This document shows positions 34,728-45,518 of a stretch of 64,000 nt of DNA, one piece after another. Under the pieces are notes generated by a model. That model did no database searches, had not been told where the DNA came from, and saw nothing but the letters and a program-made list of their open reading frames with translations. Numbering within the stretch: position 1 is the first letter of the stretch; every line of letters starts with the position of its first letter. The stretch spans positions 398,860,939 to 398,924,938 of the forward strand of contig NC_081406.1 in the NCBI RefSeq assembly GCF_030272615.1. Reading direction: 5' to 3'. This DNA comes from Cryptomeria japonica (lineage: Eukaryota > Streptophyta > Pinopsida > Cupressales > Cupressaceae). The translations under genes were made by a program, and so were the position numbers.

Positions 34728-35898
34728 TGTGTGAGCTTGAATTTCATCCTCAAAATGTTACCTGCAATAAGTTAGTTTCACAAAATACAAATGGAAATAC
34801 TACAGAAAATCCAAACTCAACCAATGAAACTACATGAAGTACATATGAAATAAAATACTAATATTACCTTCATGGCTTATGTCTCATTGTGTCCTAGCTC
34901 CACTGTTCCTGGTTGCAGATGGTGTGCTCTCAGGCAATGCACTGATGGCTTCCAAGATGGCATATGAAGAATGGATTGATAACTTGTAGTTAACTGATAC
35001 TATGATACACAATACTACATGATTATGCTAAAATGATTATACTATGACACTATATGATAATTGCTATTGCTATTTGCTATTTGCTTCAAGATTAAAACTC
35101 ACAGATGCAAATGATTAATTTGAAGACTATTTTGAAGACTAACTCTCTCTCAACTAAAGCTCTTGATTTTATAGACTTTGAGAGGATTAGATGATGTGGC
35201 TCAGATCAACGGTCCTGATCAGATCTGCAAATTTGGATGGCTATGAGAAAAGGTGAAGGTTGAGAGAAAGGGAGAAGGAGAAGACAAGTGTCACTCATCT
35301 CACCTTGACTGGGTTGCTGACTGAGGGAATCTAGGGATGGTTGGAGGAAATTTAGGCATGAGAGGACAAGTGGACTCAAGTCCTCCCTAAGATGTAGGGA
35401 TGCTGGAGAGAATATAGGAAATGGTTATGAAATATGTGTGCGTACACAATTTTCATTAAATTTTGGTAGTTGAAGATAAATGATAAATTAATATTTAAAA
35501 AATATTAATTTCCTTAGCCACATGTTTGATGAGTTGGCAAAAGGAAGATGAAGTGGAGATGGAAGGTGAGTTGGATAAGAAAGATTAAATAATTTAGAAA
35601 TTATTTAATATTTGAGACTATAGGATAGGAGAATAACTATTAAATATTAGATATTTAATTGTTTGGAGAAGATAATTAAATATTAGATATTTAATTAACT
35701 TGGTTAAAAGGATAATTAAATATTAGGTATTTAATTAATTAGAAGAATATGATAGACAAATTAATTAATAAAATATTAATTAATAGAAAGACATGAAAAT
35801 GAATTAAATAAATTAATCTTTTCAAATTAACTATTTAATAGAAGAATAATCATTAAATAAATATAAAATATTTATTTAATCACTCAGCCATTTTTATG
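34728..35898 (-). repeat. LTR of element E, middle copy (lacks the last 8 bases)
   Basis: It begins next to the primer site and ends CCATTTTTATG, without the terminal TGTATACA present in the other copies. Four A residues (35899-35902) separate it from the third LTR. It carries three copies of the AT-rich TTAAATATTAGATATTTAATT-type unit (35640-35740). Confidence 0.9.
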
Positions 35899-35902
35899 AA
35901 AA

Positions 35903-37028
35903 TGTGTGAGCTTGAATTTCATCCTCAAAATGTTACCTGCAATAAGTTAGTTTCACAAAATACAAATGGAAATACTATAGGAAATCCAAACTCAACCAGT
36001 GAAACTACATGAAGTACATATGAAATAAAATACTAATATTACCTTCATGTCTTATGTCTCATTGTGTCCTAACTCCACTGTTCTTGGTTGTAGATGGTGT
36101 GCTCTCAGGCAATGCACTGATGGCTTCCAAGATGGCATATGAAGAATGGACTGATAACTTGTAGTTAACTGATACTATGATACACAATACTACATGATTA
36201 TGCTAAAATGTTTATACTATGATGCTATATGATAATTGCTATTGCTATTTTCTATTTGCTTCAAGATTAAAACTCATAGATGCAAATGATTGATTTGAAG
36301 ACTAACTCTCTCTCAACTGAAGCTCTTGATTTTATAGACTTTGAGAGGATTAGATGATGTGGCTCAGATCAATGGTCTTGATCAGATCTGCAAATTTGGA
36401 TGGCTATGAGCAAAGGTGAAGGTTGAGAGAAAGGGGGAAGGAGAAGACAAGTGTCACTCATCTCACCTTGACTGGGTTACTGATTGAGAGAATATAGGGA
36501 TGGTTGGAGGAAATTTAGGCATGAGAGGACAAGTGGACTCAAGTCCTTCCTAAGATGTAGGGATGTTGGAGAGAATATAAGAAATGGTTATGAAATATGT
36601 GTGCGTACACAATTTTCATTAAATTTTGATAGTTGAAGATAAATGATAAATTAATATTTAAGAAATATTAATTTCCTTAGCCACATGTTTGATGAGTTGG
36701 CAAAAGGAAGATGAAGTGGAGATGGAAGGTGAGTTGGATAAGAAAGATTAAATAATTTAGAAATTATTTAATATTTGAGACTATAGGATAGGAGAATAAC
36801 TATTAAATATTATATATTAATTGTTTGGAGAAGATAATTAAATATTAGATATTTAATTAACTAGAAGAATAAGATAGATGAATTAATTAATAAAATATTA
36901 ATTAATAGAAAGACATGAAAATGAATTAAATAAATTAATCTTTTCAAATTAACTATTTAATAGAAGAATAATCATTAAATAAATATAAAATATTTATTTA
37001 ATCACTTAGCCATTTTAATGTGTATACA
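35903..37028 (-). repeat. LTR of element E, right copy
   Basis: TGTGTGAGC to GTGTATACA, full length, directly after the middle copy. It has two copies of the AT-rich unit and lacks a short GAAGACTATTTT duplication found in the other two near the TTTGAAGACTA phrase. Confidence 0.9.
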
Positions 37029-37237
37029 CTAGGCATCTACAACCACTCCTGGATCACCACACTTTGAGTCCTGTAACACATCACACATTCTTCACTTCAT
37101 ACTATGCATTTGATCATTCCCAAGATAAACGGTTATCTCTTACGCTCCAAATCCATTTCAAAACTCATCACGTGCAACATGCTTACTTGGAATCTTCATC
37201 ACCGATCATCATTCAGCCATAATTCATCACAACTGAT

Positions 37238-37242
37238 CTCCT
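37238..37242. repeat. Target-site duplication of element F (pairs with 43675-43679)
   Basis: CTCCT on the left, CTCCA on the right. The uninterrupted LTR at 20250-20256 reads ATCTCCAAACT, so the left copy has one change. Confidence 0.8.
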
Positions 37243-38308
37243 TGTTGGTATTTTGGTATGGTTTTGTCATTGATGTCAACACCTACTAAAACACTAGCAC
37301 TTTGGAGATCCAGAAGCATTCATCGGCAAGCAAGTAACTATTGCACAGTTACTAGTATATGGTTCACCGATAGGATATAATGATCATCGACACTCGGAAT
37401 TATGTGGAAGACACTTGGTGATATCGAATATATCATTTGGACATCTTGTCCTGGAGTTTTGTTCATCGGTATATTCATATTTGCATATTTTCTTTTACCG
37501 GCAAATAGGTCCAGGGTTACCTAGAGTTACACCGGCAGGTTTATCTTTTCCAGATCAGCATGACACGCTATGGAGATGATTAACTATTGTTGTAAATGCA
37601 TTAAGCCGACATGTTTAATTGGTTATTGCATCGGATATTATATTGTTTGTAAAATATTTTTATTGTAATATCTTGTAGAGCTGACCTACTAAAATTTGTC
37701 TTAGGTTATGGTATAAATGTAAGATCTTATTTGTAAGATCAAATGTGGAATGTGAAAAAGAATTGTGTGAAGGTATATGTGAGATTAAGCAGAGCTATAC
37801 ACAAAGACATCATTTGAAGGTAAAGCTAGGTTTTTATGAAAGCATATCAACATTACACTGGTACTAAATCTAGCATATGAAGATGCTATTTTGTGTAGTG
37901 CATTCTTATTGGATTTAACCATCCAACTGTAGTCATTGTTACTCCCATTTTGTGATTGAGTAGTGAGCTCTAGGCTGTTGGCCTTTCTGCATGTGTAGAC
38001 CCCATTTATGTACACTTACTATTTGCTAGTGTATCATCTGATTGTGGGTAAGGTTTCCCATCATGGTTTTTCCCCTTACAGGGTTTCCATGTATAAATAT
38101 TGGTGTCATATGTTGTGGATGACTTTGTTTTTATGTTTCATGCATTAATCTTTACCAGTATAGCTAATAACTATTAACACTGTCTACCGACATACTTAAC
38201 TGGTTTACCAGTATTAAGCATTAAGGTGGTTAAATTTTTTTTGGTATGAATTTAGTTGACAACTGATTCACCCCCCCCCCCCCTCTTAGTTGTCTCCGGG
38301 ACCTAACA
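37243..38308 (+). repeat. 5' LTR of element F
   Basis: It matches 42614-43674. TATA box at 37712 (GGTATAAATGTAAGATC). The end has a run of 14 C (about 38270-38283) where the 3' copy has ACCACCCCCTCTCAG, then TTGTCTCCGGGACCTAACA. Confidence 0.93.
37712..37718 (+). promoter_or_regulatory. TATA box in the 5' LTR of element F
   Basis: GGTATAAATGTAAGATC, repeated unchanged in the 3' LTR at 43083-43089. Confidence 0.6.
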
Positions 38309-38322
38309 ATTGGTATCAGAGC
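38309..38322 (+). other. Primer binding site of element F
   Basis: ATTGGTATCAGAGC directly after the LTR, a perfect iMet-type site. Confidence 0.92.
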
Positions 38323-38364
38323 TTAGTCCTCTTTTTTAGAAGTTTAACAACTTGAGGAGATCCA

Positions 38365-39390
38365 ATTTCTACTAATTATTTCAGGGAGGACAGTCCTAAA
38401 CTTGATGGAACCAACTATGGCATATGGAAGATTAGAATGGAGACTCATCTGAATTGCATTGGTAAAGACATCTGGGAAGTTACAAAGAAAGGTTTCACTA
38501 TTGTTGTAGCTGGTCAGCCCAGTCTAACTACCTTGGCTAAAGATGAAGAAAATGATTGCAAAGCAAGAGAAGCACTTTTGAGCGCATTATCAGATCAACA
38601 AATCATGGGATTATCAGATAGGTCTACTGCTAAATCTATTTGGGATCATTTGGAAACATTGAATGAAGGAGATTCCATAGTCAAAATTGCAAAACTTGAA
38701 AGCTTCCGAGTTAGGTATGAACATCTGAAAATGGAAGAAGATGAAAGGATTTCTGCTTTTATGGAAAGAGTTAATGAAATTGTTTAGGGTATTAAATATT
38801 ATGGAGGAACCTTGAGTGAGGATGAATTTTTTTCAAAAATCTTAAGAGAATTGCCACTGGCATATAAAATGAAGGTTATTGCTATAAATGACTTGAGAAT
38901 AATGCCTAATACATCAGTAACTAGGGATACATTGATTGGAAAACTTTCAGCTTTTGAAATTGAGGAATTTGGTCCTGTTGCTACTATAAAGACAGATTTG
39001 GCCTTTAAAGCATCAACATCATCTACTCCATCATTTGACAAATCAGATTGGAAAGCCTTTTATGCAAGAGAACTTGATGAAACTAGGAAGGAGAATGAAG
39101 AACTTGAAGAAATTGAAGCACTATTTGCAAGAAAAATGCCTAAAGGTCCAATTGGAAGTAAGTATGAAGGTAAAGCACCCTTTAAATGTTTTAACTGCAA
39201 TAAGATTGGTCATATGGATTTGAGATGCCCTGATAGACATGGTAGACTAAGAGAAGAAGCTAGAAGAACATACAAGCCTAATCCTGAATACCAAAAATAC
39301 AGATTTAAGAAAAACAAAGACAAATCTTGTTACATTGTTGATGAAGGTGTGATTGATGATTCTGATGAGGATACGATAGACAATGGATGA
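38365..39390 (+). pseudogene. Element F gag
   Basis: The frame opens after a TGA at 38353. The expected start is probably the ATT at 38365, which would be a lost ATG, since no ATG lies in frame until 38437. Copia Gag features are LDGTNYGIWKIRMETHL, DHLETLNEGDSIVKIAKLES and MERVNEIV, then a TAG near 38785. The CCHC knuckle CFNCNKIGHMDLRC (39187-39228) is complete. The frame closes with TGA at 39388. It coats element RNA in virus-like particles. Confidence 0.9.
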
Positions 39391-40510
39391 GTTTTTTTTG
39401 CTATAATAGAAGATCAACTGACACCTATTGTTCAACCAATAGAACAAGCCCTAGAAGCTAAAGTTGAAGTAAAGGATGAATGGATCATTGACTCAGGATG
39501 CTCACATCATATGACAGGAGACAAAGGTAAATTCTTTTTAAGTGTTGGTCAATTGGTTGAGAAAGGATTTCAGTTACAATTTAAGAATGGAAAATGCAAA
39601 ATCATGAATAGAACTGGTTTAGAAATTGCAACCGGTAATCAGACTAGAGGTAATATCTTTCATTTGAATAACAATGAAAAGACATTCTTGATTGCACATA
39701 TAGATGAAAGTTGGTTATGGCATAAGAGACTTTGTCATTTAAACTTTGATTCCATGGTAAAGATCAGTACTTCTAAGGTAGTTAGAGATCTACCTAAAAT
39801 TGTGAAACCTCAGAATACAATATGTAAGGAATGTCAATTTGGAAAGCAAGTTAGAGCTAGTTTCAAAAGTATTCCAGAAAAATCCAATAATGCTCTTGAT
39901 TTGATTCACACTGATTTATGTGGTCCAGCTAGAACTAAAAGCTTACAAGGTGATAGATATTTCATGCTAATTATTGATGATTATTCTAGAATGTGTTGGG
40001 TTACTTTTCTCAGAGAAAAATCAGAAGCACTTGGAATGTTCAAACTGTTCAAAGCAATGGTTGAAAATGAAACCGGTAAGAAAATCAAATGTTTAAGATC
40101 AGATCAAGGAGGTGAATTCACATCCAAAGAATTTAATACATTTTGTGAAGTGAATGGAATTAGAAGATAGCTATTTGCACCTTAGACACCACAATAGAAT
40201 GGAGTTGTTGAAAAGAAAAACAGAACTATCTTGGATGCAGCAAGAAGTATGTTATCTAAAGCAAATTTACCACATGCGTATTGGAGTGAAGTAGTCAGCA
40301 CAACGGTCTATACATTCAACAAAGTCCACATCAAAGGTGAAACCGGTAAGACCCCTCATGAACTATAGTTTGGTAATACTCCTACTCTTAAGTATTTTAG
40401 AATTTTTGGAAGTAAATGTTATATTAGAAAAGATAAGTATATCGGCAAATTTGATCCTAGAAGTGATGAAAGAATATTTCTTGGTTATTCATCTAAGAGC
40501 AAGGCATATA
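39391..40510 (+). pseudogene. Element F protease and integrase
   Basis: It is in the same frame as gag. The protease site WIIDSGCSHHMTGD is at 39481. The pre-integrase HHCC-type region (ESWLWHKRLCHLNFDSM) is near 39705. Integrase core: LIHTDLCGPARTKSLQGDRY, YFMLIIDDYSRMCWVTF, CLRSDQGGEFTSKEF; then three TAG codons within about 30 bases (40168, 40183, 40192) in the otherwise conserved catalytic-Glu region, and a TAG near 40366 where Trp is expected. A missing T in the run 40512-40516 shifts the frame. Confidence 0.9.
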
Positions 40511-40517
40511 GATTTTT

Positions 40518-42233
40518 AACAAGAGATTGCAGAAAATTGTTGAGAGTACAAATGTAAAAATTGATGAACAATTCAGAGGAACTTCAAGGTATATAGACTC
40601 TGAACCAGCAACAAAAATTGTGACAAATGAACCTACACCAAATCCATCGGTACAAAATGAAGATCCAGTTACCCCGGTACCATCTGAGGATTCCACAGTA
40701 ATTGAAGAACAACAGCAAACTCAGACACCCCGGTATGTAATATTGAATCATTCTGAAGATTAGATAATTGGAAACAAATTTAAAGGAGTTATGGCAGGAG
40801 GAAGATTGGCAAATAATACTTGGACATTAGTTCCCCGGCCTAAAGATAAAAATGTAATTGAAACAAAATGGGTATTCAGAAATAAACTTAATGAAGATGG
40901 TAAGGTTGTCAGAAATAAAGAAAGACTAGTGTGTAAGGGATATTCTCAAAAAGAAGGAGTTGATTACAATGAAACCTTTGCACCAGTAGCTATAATTGAG
41001 GCAGTCAGATTATTCTTGGCTTTTGCAGCACACAAGAACTACAAAGTTTATCAAATGGATATTAAATGTGCATTCTTGAAGGGAGATCTTGAAGAGGAAG
41101 TCTATATTGAACAACCTAATGGATTTTCTTTGATAGATGACAATGATATGGTTTGCAGGTTAAGAAAAGCTCTGTATAGACTTAAACAAGCCCCAAGAGC
41201 TTGGTATGAAAGATTGGATAAGTATCTTTTAAAGATTGGTTTTACTAAAGGAAATGCAGACAACAATTTATATTACAAAATAACTAATGATGACATCTTG
41301 ATTATAGAAGTATTTGTTGATGATATAATCTTTGGAAGAGAAAATGGTTTATGTAAGGAATTTTCTACTAAAATGCAGCAAGAATTTGAAATGTCTATGA
41401 TTGGAGAAATAAAATTCTTTTTAGGATTGCAGATTTCACAGACTGACAAAGGTATATTTTTGAGTCAATCCAAATACTTGAAAGAGTTACTAATGAAATT
41501 TGGGATGGAGAACTCTAAACTAGTAAGCACACCTATGACTACAAATGACAAATTATCTCAAAGGGATGAAACTACACCTGTTAATCCAACTAGATACAAA
41601 TCTATGATAGGAGGTTTATTGTATTTAACACAAACCAGACCTAATATTATGAATGCAGTATGTATTGTTTCAATATTTAAAAGTAATTCTAGAGAAAATC
41701 ATGAATCAGCAGTAAAAAGGATTTTCCGGTACTTACAAGGCACTGCAAATCTTGGATTATGATATCTTAGAGATGAAAATTTTGATCTATGTACATACAT
41801 AGATACAAATTGGGCAAGAGATGTGGATGATAGAAAAAGCACCACCGGCGGAGCATTATTTCTTGGAAAAAGATTACTTTCTTGGTTGAGTAAGAAACAA
41901 AGTTGTACATCTTTATCAACAGCAGAATCAGAATATGTTGTAGTAGCAACTAACTGTACATAGGTACTATGGTTTAAACAAATGTTGAAAGACATAAAGG
42001 TAGAATGCAAGGAACCTATTACCATATATTGTGATAACACTACAACAATTGATATATCTAAGAATCCAATACTACATTCTAAAACAAAACATGTTTCTAT
42101 CAAACTGAATTTTCTAAGGGAAAAAGTTGAAGAAAAGGAGATAAAAGTGGTTTATGTGAACACTAAAGAACAACTTGCAGATATTTTCACAAAACCTTTG
42201 CCTAAGGAGACTTTTGAATATCTTAGAGATTAG
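40518..42233 (+). pseudogene. Element F reverse transcriptase and RNase H
   Basis: It continues in the shifted frame. The linker ends with YVILNHSED and a TAG (40761). RT landmarks: ETKWVFRNKLNEDGKVVRNK, VYQMDIKCAFLKGDLEEEVY, LKQAPRAWYERLDKYLLKIG, and the catalytic box FVDDIIFG near 41320. RNase H: LSWLSKKQSCTSLSTAESEY, a TAG near 41960, then IYCDNTTTIDISKNPILHSK and DIFTKPLPKETFEYLRD, closing at 42231. About 320 codons of RT (40791-41762) are free of stops. Confidence 0.92.
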
Positions 42234-42613
42234 CTTGGAGTCATACCACCACCGATAGAGACTTAGATAGTTGATGATTGTCATCAACCAGTAGAATTAA
42301 CAGACAAATCTTTTACTCCGGTCTTTGATGAGGAAGCTACTTCTCAAGGGGAGTAGTTGGTATATTGAATTGATTGGTATTTGTATATGAACTTGATTTT
42401 ATTATTGTAACTTTGGCATTTGATGTCAAAGGGGGAGAGATATCTATGGAAAAACACATTATCCTTTTAAGGAGATATTGGTATTGAAAAACTTTGGATA
42501 ACACATGTTGCTCTGAGGAGGAGAGATTGTTGGTTGTTGGTATTTGGCATTTCTATTTTGGCACTTTGATGGTTTTTCCATCTTGTGTTGCCATCAATGC
42601 CAAAGGGGGAGAT
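42234..42613 (+). other. 3' region of element F with polypurine tract
   Basis: CAAAGGGGGAGAGATA at 42428 and CAAAGGGGGAGAT at 42601-42613 both follow ATGTCAAAG or TGCCAAAG phrases; the second abuts the 3' LTR and is the likely primer. A minor tract upstream is common in plant copia elements. Confidence 0.8.
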
Positions 42614-43674
42614 TGTTGGTATTTTGGTATGGTTTTGTCATTGATGTCAACACCTACTAAAACACTAGCACTTTGGAGATCCAGAAGCATTCATCAGCAA
42701 GCAAGTAACTATTGCATAGTTACTGGTATATGGTTCACTGCAAGGATATAATGATCACTGGCACTCGGAATTATGTGGAAGACACTTGGTGATATCAAAG
42801 ATATCATTTTGACATCTTGTCCTGGAGTTTTGTTCATCAGTATATTCATATTTGCATATTTGCTTTTACTGGCAAATAGGTCCAGGGTTACCTAGGGTTA
42901 CACCGGCAGGTTTATCTTTTGTAGATCAGCATGACACGCTATGGAGATGATTAACTATTGTTGTAAATGCATTAAGCCAACATGTTTAATCAGTTATTGT
43001 ATCGGATATTATATTGTTTGTAAAATGTTTTTATTGTAATATCTTGTAGAGCTGACCTACTAAAATTGGTCTTAGGTTATGGTATAAATGTAAGATCTTA
43101 TTTGTAAGATCGAATGTGGAATGTGAAAAAGAATTGTGTGAAGGTATATGCGAGATTAAGAAGAGCTATACACAAAGACATCATTTGAAGGTGAAGCTAG
43201 GTTTTTGTGAAAGCATATCAACATTACACCGGTACTGAATCCAAAATATGAAGATGCTATTTTGTGCAGTACATTCTTATTGGATTTAATTATCCAACTG
43301 TAGTCAGTGTGATTCCCATTTTGTGATTGAGCAGTGAGCTCTAGGCTATTGGCCTTTCTGCATGTGCATACCCCATTTATGTACACTTACTATCTGCAGT
43401 AGTATCATCTGATTGTGGGTAAGGTTTCCCGCCGTTGTTTTTCCCCTTACAGGGTTTCCACGTACAAATATTGGTGTCATATGTTGTGGATGACTTTGTT
43501 TTTATGTTTCATGCATTAATCTTTATCGGTATAGCTAATAACTGTTAACACTGTCTACCGACATACTTAACTGGTTTACCGGTATTAAGCATTAAGATGG
43601 TTAAGTTGTTTTTGGTTTGAATTTAGTTGACAACTGATTCACCACCCCCTCTCAGTTGTCTCCAGGACCTAACA
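42614..43674 (+). repeat. 3' LTR of element F
   Basis: TGTTGGTATTTTGG to GGACCTAACA; it matches 37243-38308 with scattered differences. Confidence 0.93.
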
Positions 43675-43865
43675 CTCCAAACTTCATCAGTTAGGGTTTT
43701 GCCTCTCAACTGGTTAGGGTTATCGGTTGATCTTCACTACATCAACACTGGTTGCTTTATCGCATCATTACCAGTAGCTATACTTGCTTCATTACCAATT
43801 GCAATTGACATCAATGACAACACTATACTTCTCTAATGCAATCTTCATGCAATGCCAACAGTAGA

Positions 43866-45221
43866 AGATGATAGTCATCAAGCTGCTAAAGATATTCAGA
43901 AAATGAATGAACAATTAAAGAATTATCACAATAAATATGATCAGACTGAAACTCGAGCTCCATTGGAACTGGAAACTGAAGAAATAGTTAAACTAGATAA
44001 AATCTACACTAACAAGGATAAGGGTGACACTATTTCACCACTTGTCATATTCTTTGTGTATGGAATTGAAGATACTGACGATACTGTTAATATAACTGGT
44101 ACCAATAATGAACCAATTAATGAAAAAGAATAGGAACCGGATATGGTTATGGAACATAAAGCAAAGGAAGCACCAACTACTGAAAAAAGTGTGGACATGC
44201 AACCACCACCAGTAAAGGAACATAATATTGAAATTCAACTGCCACTAGTGACTACAGCAACATAGAAGGAACAAATATAGACAGGGAAAGAGAAACCAAA
44301 GAAGAAGGTAGAAGAGAAAAAGGATGAAGAGAAGAAAACAAAGGAGAAGAAGAAAACCTTGATCGATGATGATGATGATGATGATGGGGACTCCATGAGT
44401 ATTAAAGGTCCTATAGATATGGACAATCTGAGTTCCTCTGAATTAATGGAGATTTCTACTGCTATGCAATCCTGAGCACATAAGAGGAGGTTGAAAGAGT
44501 AGAAACGAGAAGCAGAGACCATTTAAACTGCTGTTGAAAGTTTGCCAAGTCTCCAACCGAAGACTGATACAGATAAGCTATCCACCCCTATTGCTAAGCT
44601 TGGATAGTTAGTTGTTGATGCCAGTGAATGACTAAAATCACTTAAAGAGGTAGCTCATGCTTTAGCAGAAAAATATTACAGGAAGAGAAGGGGAGAACAA
44701 TTGATTTTAGAAATTGACAAAGGTAAGGTTGCTTTAACAATGAACAAAGATATTTTGAAAACCGAGATAGAAACTAGTGGTAAAATTTGGCCACTATATC
44801 TAAAGTATCATTATTTTTTTCCAACTTAAATAGAAAGAGAGAAGATACAAAGAAGGAACTAGAAAGGATAAGTGATGCATACATACCGGTACAAGATTCC
44901 ACTTTGAATTTTGGTAAATTTGTTGATGCCTTACAACACATATTAGAAGTTTATGATTTTGAACAGGTGAAGCAGATAAGATCCTTGAAGGAGCTGAAGA
45001 GTCAGTTAATTCTAAAAGTTGAAATCTTACAAAGAGCATACAAGGAGTCTGAAGCAATTTTGGCTATCCCAAAGATGAGCACTATTGATGCTATGGAAGA
45101 ATTGGCTGCACAGATTTTGACACATGTTGAAATCATCGAGACACTGTTAGAAACATGGGACAATGACCTTAAGCAGTTGAAGTTTCATTTTAGTGATTTT
45201 TTCTTAAGAATTGCATTGTAA
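43866..45221 (+). pseudogene. Element C second ORF, C-terminal part
   Basis: It resumes right after the duplicated GTAGA at the D boundary. The frame from 43861 (VEDDSHQAAKDIQKMNEQLK) has stops at 44131 and several later; a frame change near 44790 leads into a clear stretch, 44787-45221. The middle is very acidic and basic (a run of Asp codons near 44370) and the end is helical and coiled-coil-like (KSQLILKVEILQRAYKESEA, ending FSDFFLRIAL). The tail resembles that of element A (5960-6660) in composition and position. With 17273-19067 the gene spans about 1,050 codons. Function unknown. Confidence 0.75.
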
Positions 45222-45518
45222 AGACCTTAAATGTTTTATCTCTATATACATGTAGTTTTTTATGACAAATTTTGATGTAATGTATGTATTTAACTTCTTT
45301 ATTTGGGCATTGTTGTTAAAGTGGGAGTAGAATTAGTTTAAGTGAGTCAAAATTTTGTATGTACTATTAAGGGGGAGTAATGATTTCATTTTGGCATGCA
45401 ATTGCTAAGGGGAGTGCATGTCATGAAGTGAGGGTATGCCATGAAGTCAATTTTTGTTTTGCACACTTAGTTGACAAAAATTTTCCTAAGTGTTTCCATC
45501 AATGCCAAAGGGAGAGAA
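45222..45518 (+). other. 3' region of element C with polypurine tract
   Basis: It has a purine phrase TTAAGGGGGAGTAATG near 45367 and the tract AAAGGGAGAGA (45508-45518) after ATCAATGCC, adjoining the 3' LTR. The ATCAATGCCAAAG phrase before the tract is shared with copia element F. Confidence 0.8.

Larger units (their letters stand above)
25950..37028 (-). mobile_element. Element E: gypsy-type non-autonomous LTR element with three LTR copies
   Basis: LTR copies begin TGTGTGAGCTTG at 25950, 34728 and 35903, and the outer ones end GTGTATACA. The minus-strand primer site TGGCGCCCACTGTGGGG (34708-34724) and purine tract (27055-27068) set the orientation. The 7.7-kb interior has no gag or pol that I can recognise and is full of simple and tandem repeats, so E depends on another element. 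Its primer site belongs to the TGGCGCC class found in non-chromovirus plant gypsy elements. The perfect target duplication shows that the three-LTR unit occupies one insertion site. Confidence 0.88.
37243..43674 (+). mobile_element. Element F: Ty1/copia retrotransposon
   Basis: The LTRs at 37243-38308 and 42614-43674 begin TGTTGGTATTTTGG and end ACCTAACA. It has a perfect iMet primer site and a purine tract. The interior has Gag, protease, integrase, reverse transcriptase and RNase H in the copia order, with one frameshift and about ten stops. It is inserted in the right LTR of D, in the opposite orientation. It is the best-preserved pol in the window. Confidence 0.95.
19068..43860 (-). mobile_element. 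Element D: Ty1/copia retrotransposon, interrupted by E and F
   Basis: On the plus strand the LTRs start TGATAAT and end AATGCCAACA. The left LTR is the 3' LTR (19068-20429); the right one is the 5' LTR (24961-43860 including two insertions). The minus-strand interior has gag, protease, integrase, reverse transcriptase and RNase H in the copia order, all broken. It has a perfect 5-bp target duplication, an iMet primer site and a purine tract. Without E and F the element is about 7.3 kb. Confidence 0.92.
24961..43860 (-). repeat. 5' LTR of element D in three pieces
   Basis: LTR sequence occupies 24961-25949, 37034-37242 and 43680-43860 (about 1.38 kb in total). The breaks are the insertions of E and F, each flanked by duplicated LTR bases. 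Two independent insertions lie only about 210 bases apart in the same LTR. Confidence 0.9.

Noticed and set aside
37785-38015. Minus-strand ORF repeated at 43156-43386
   Set aside because: It is present in both LTRs of F, antisense, with no features; repeated only because the LTR is repeated.
10253-38322. tRNA-Met gene pieces
   Set aside because: The TGGTATCAGAGC matches are retroelement primer sites next to LTR ends; no cloverleaf-forming tRNA gene surrounds them.
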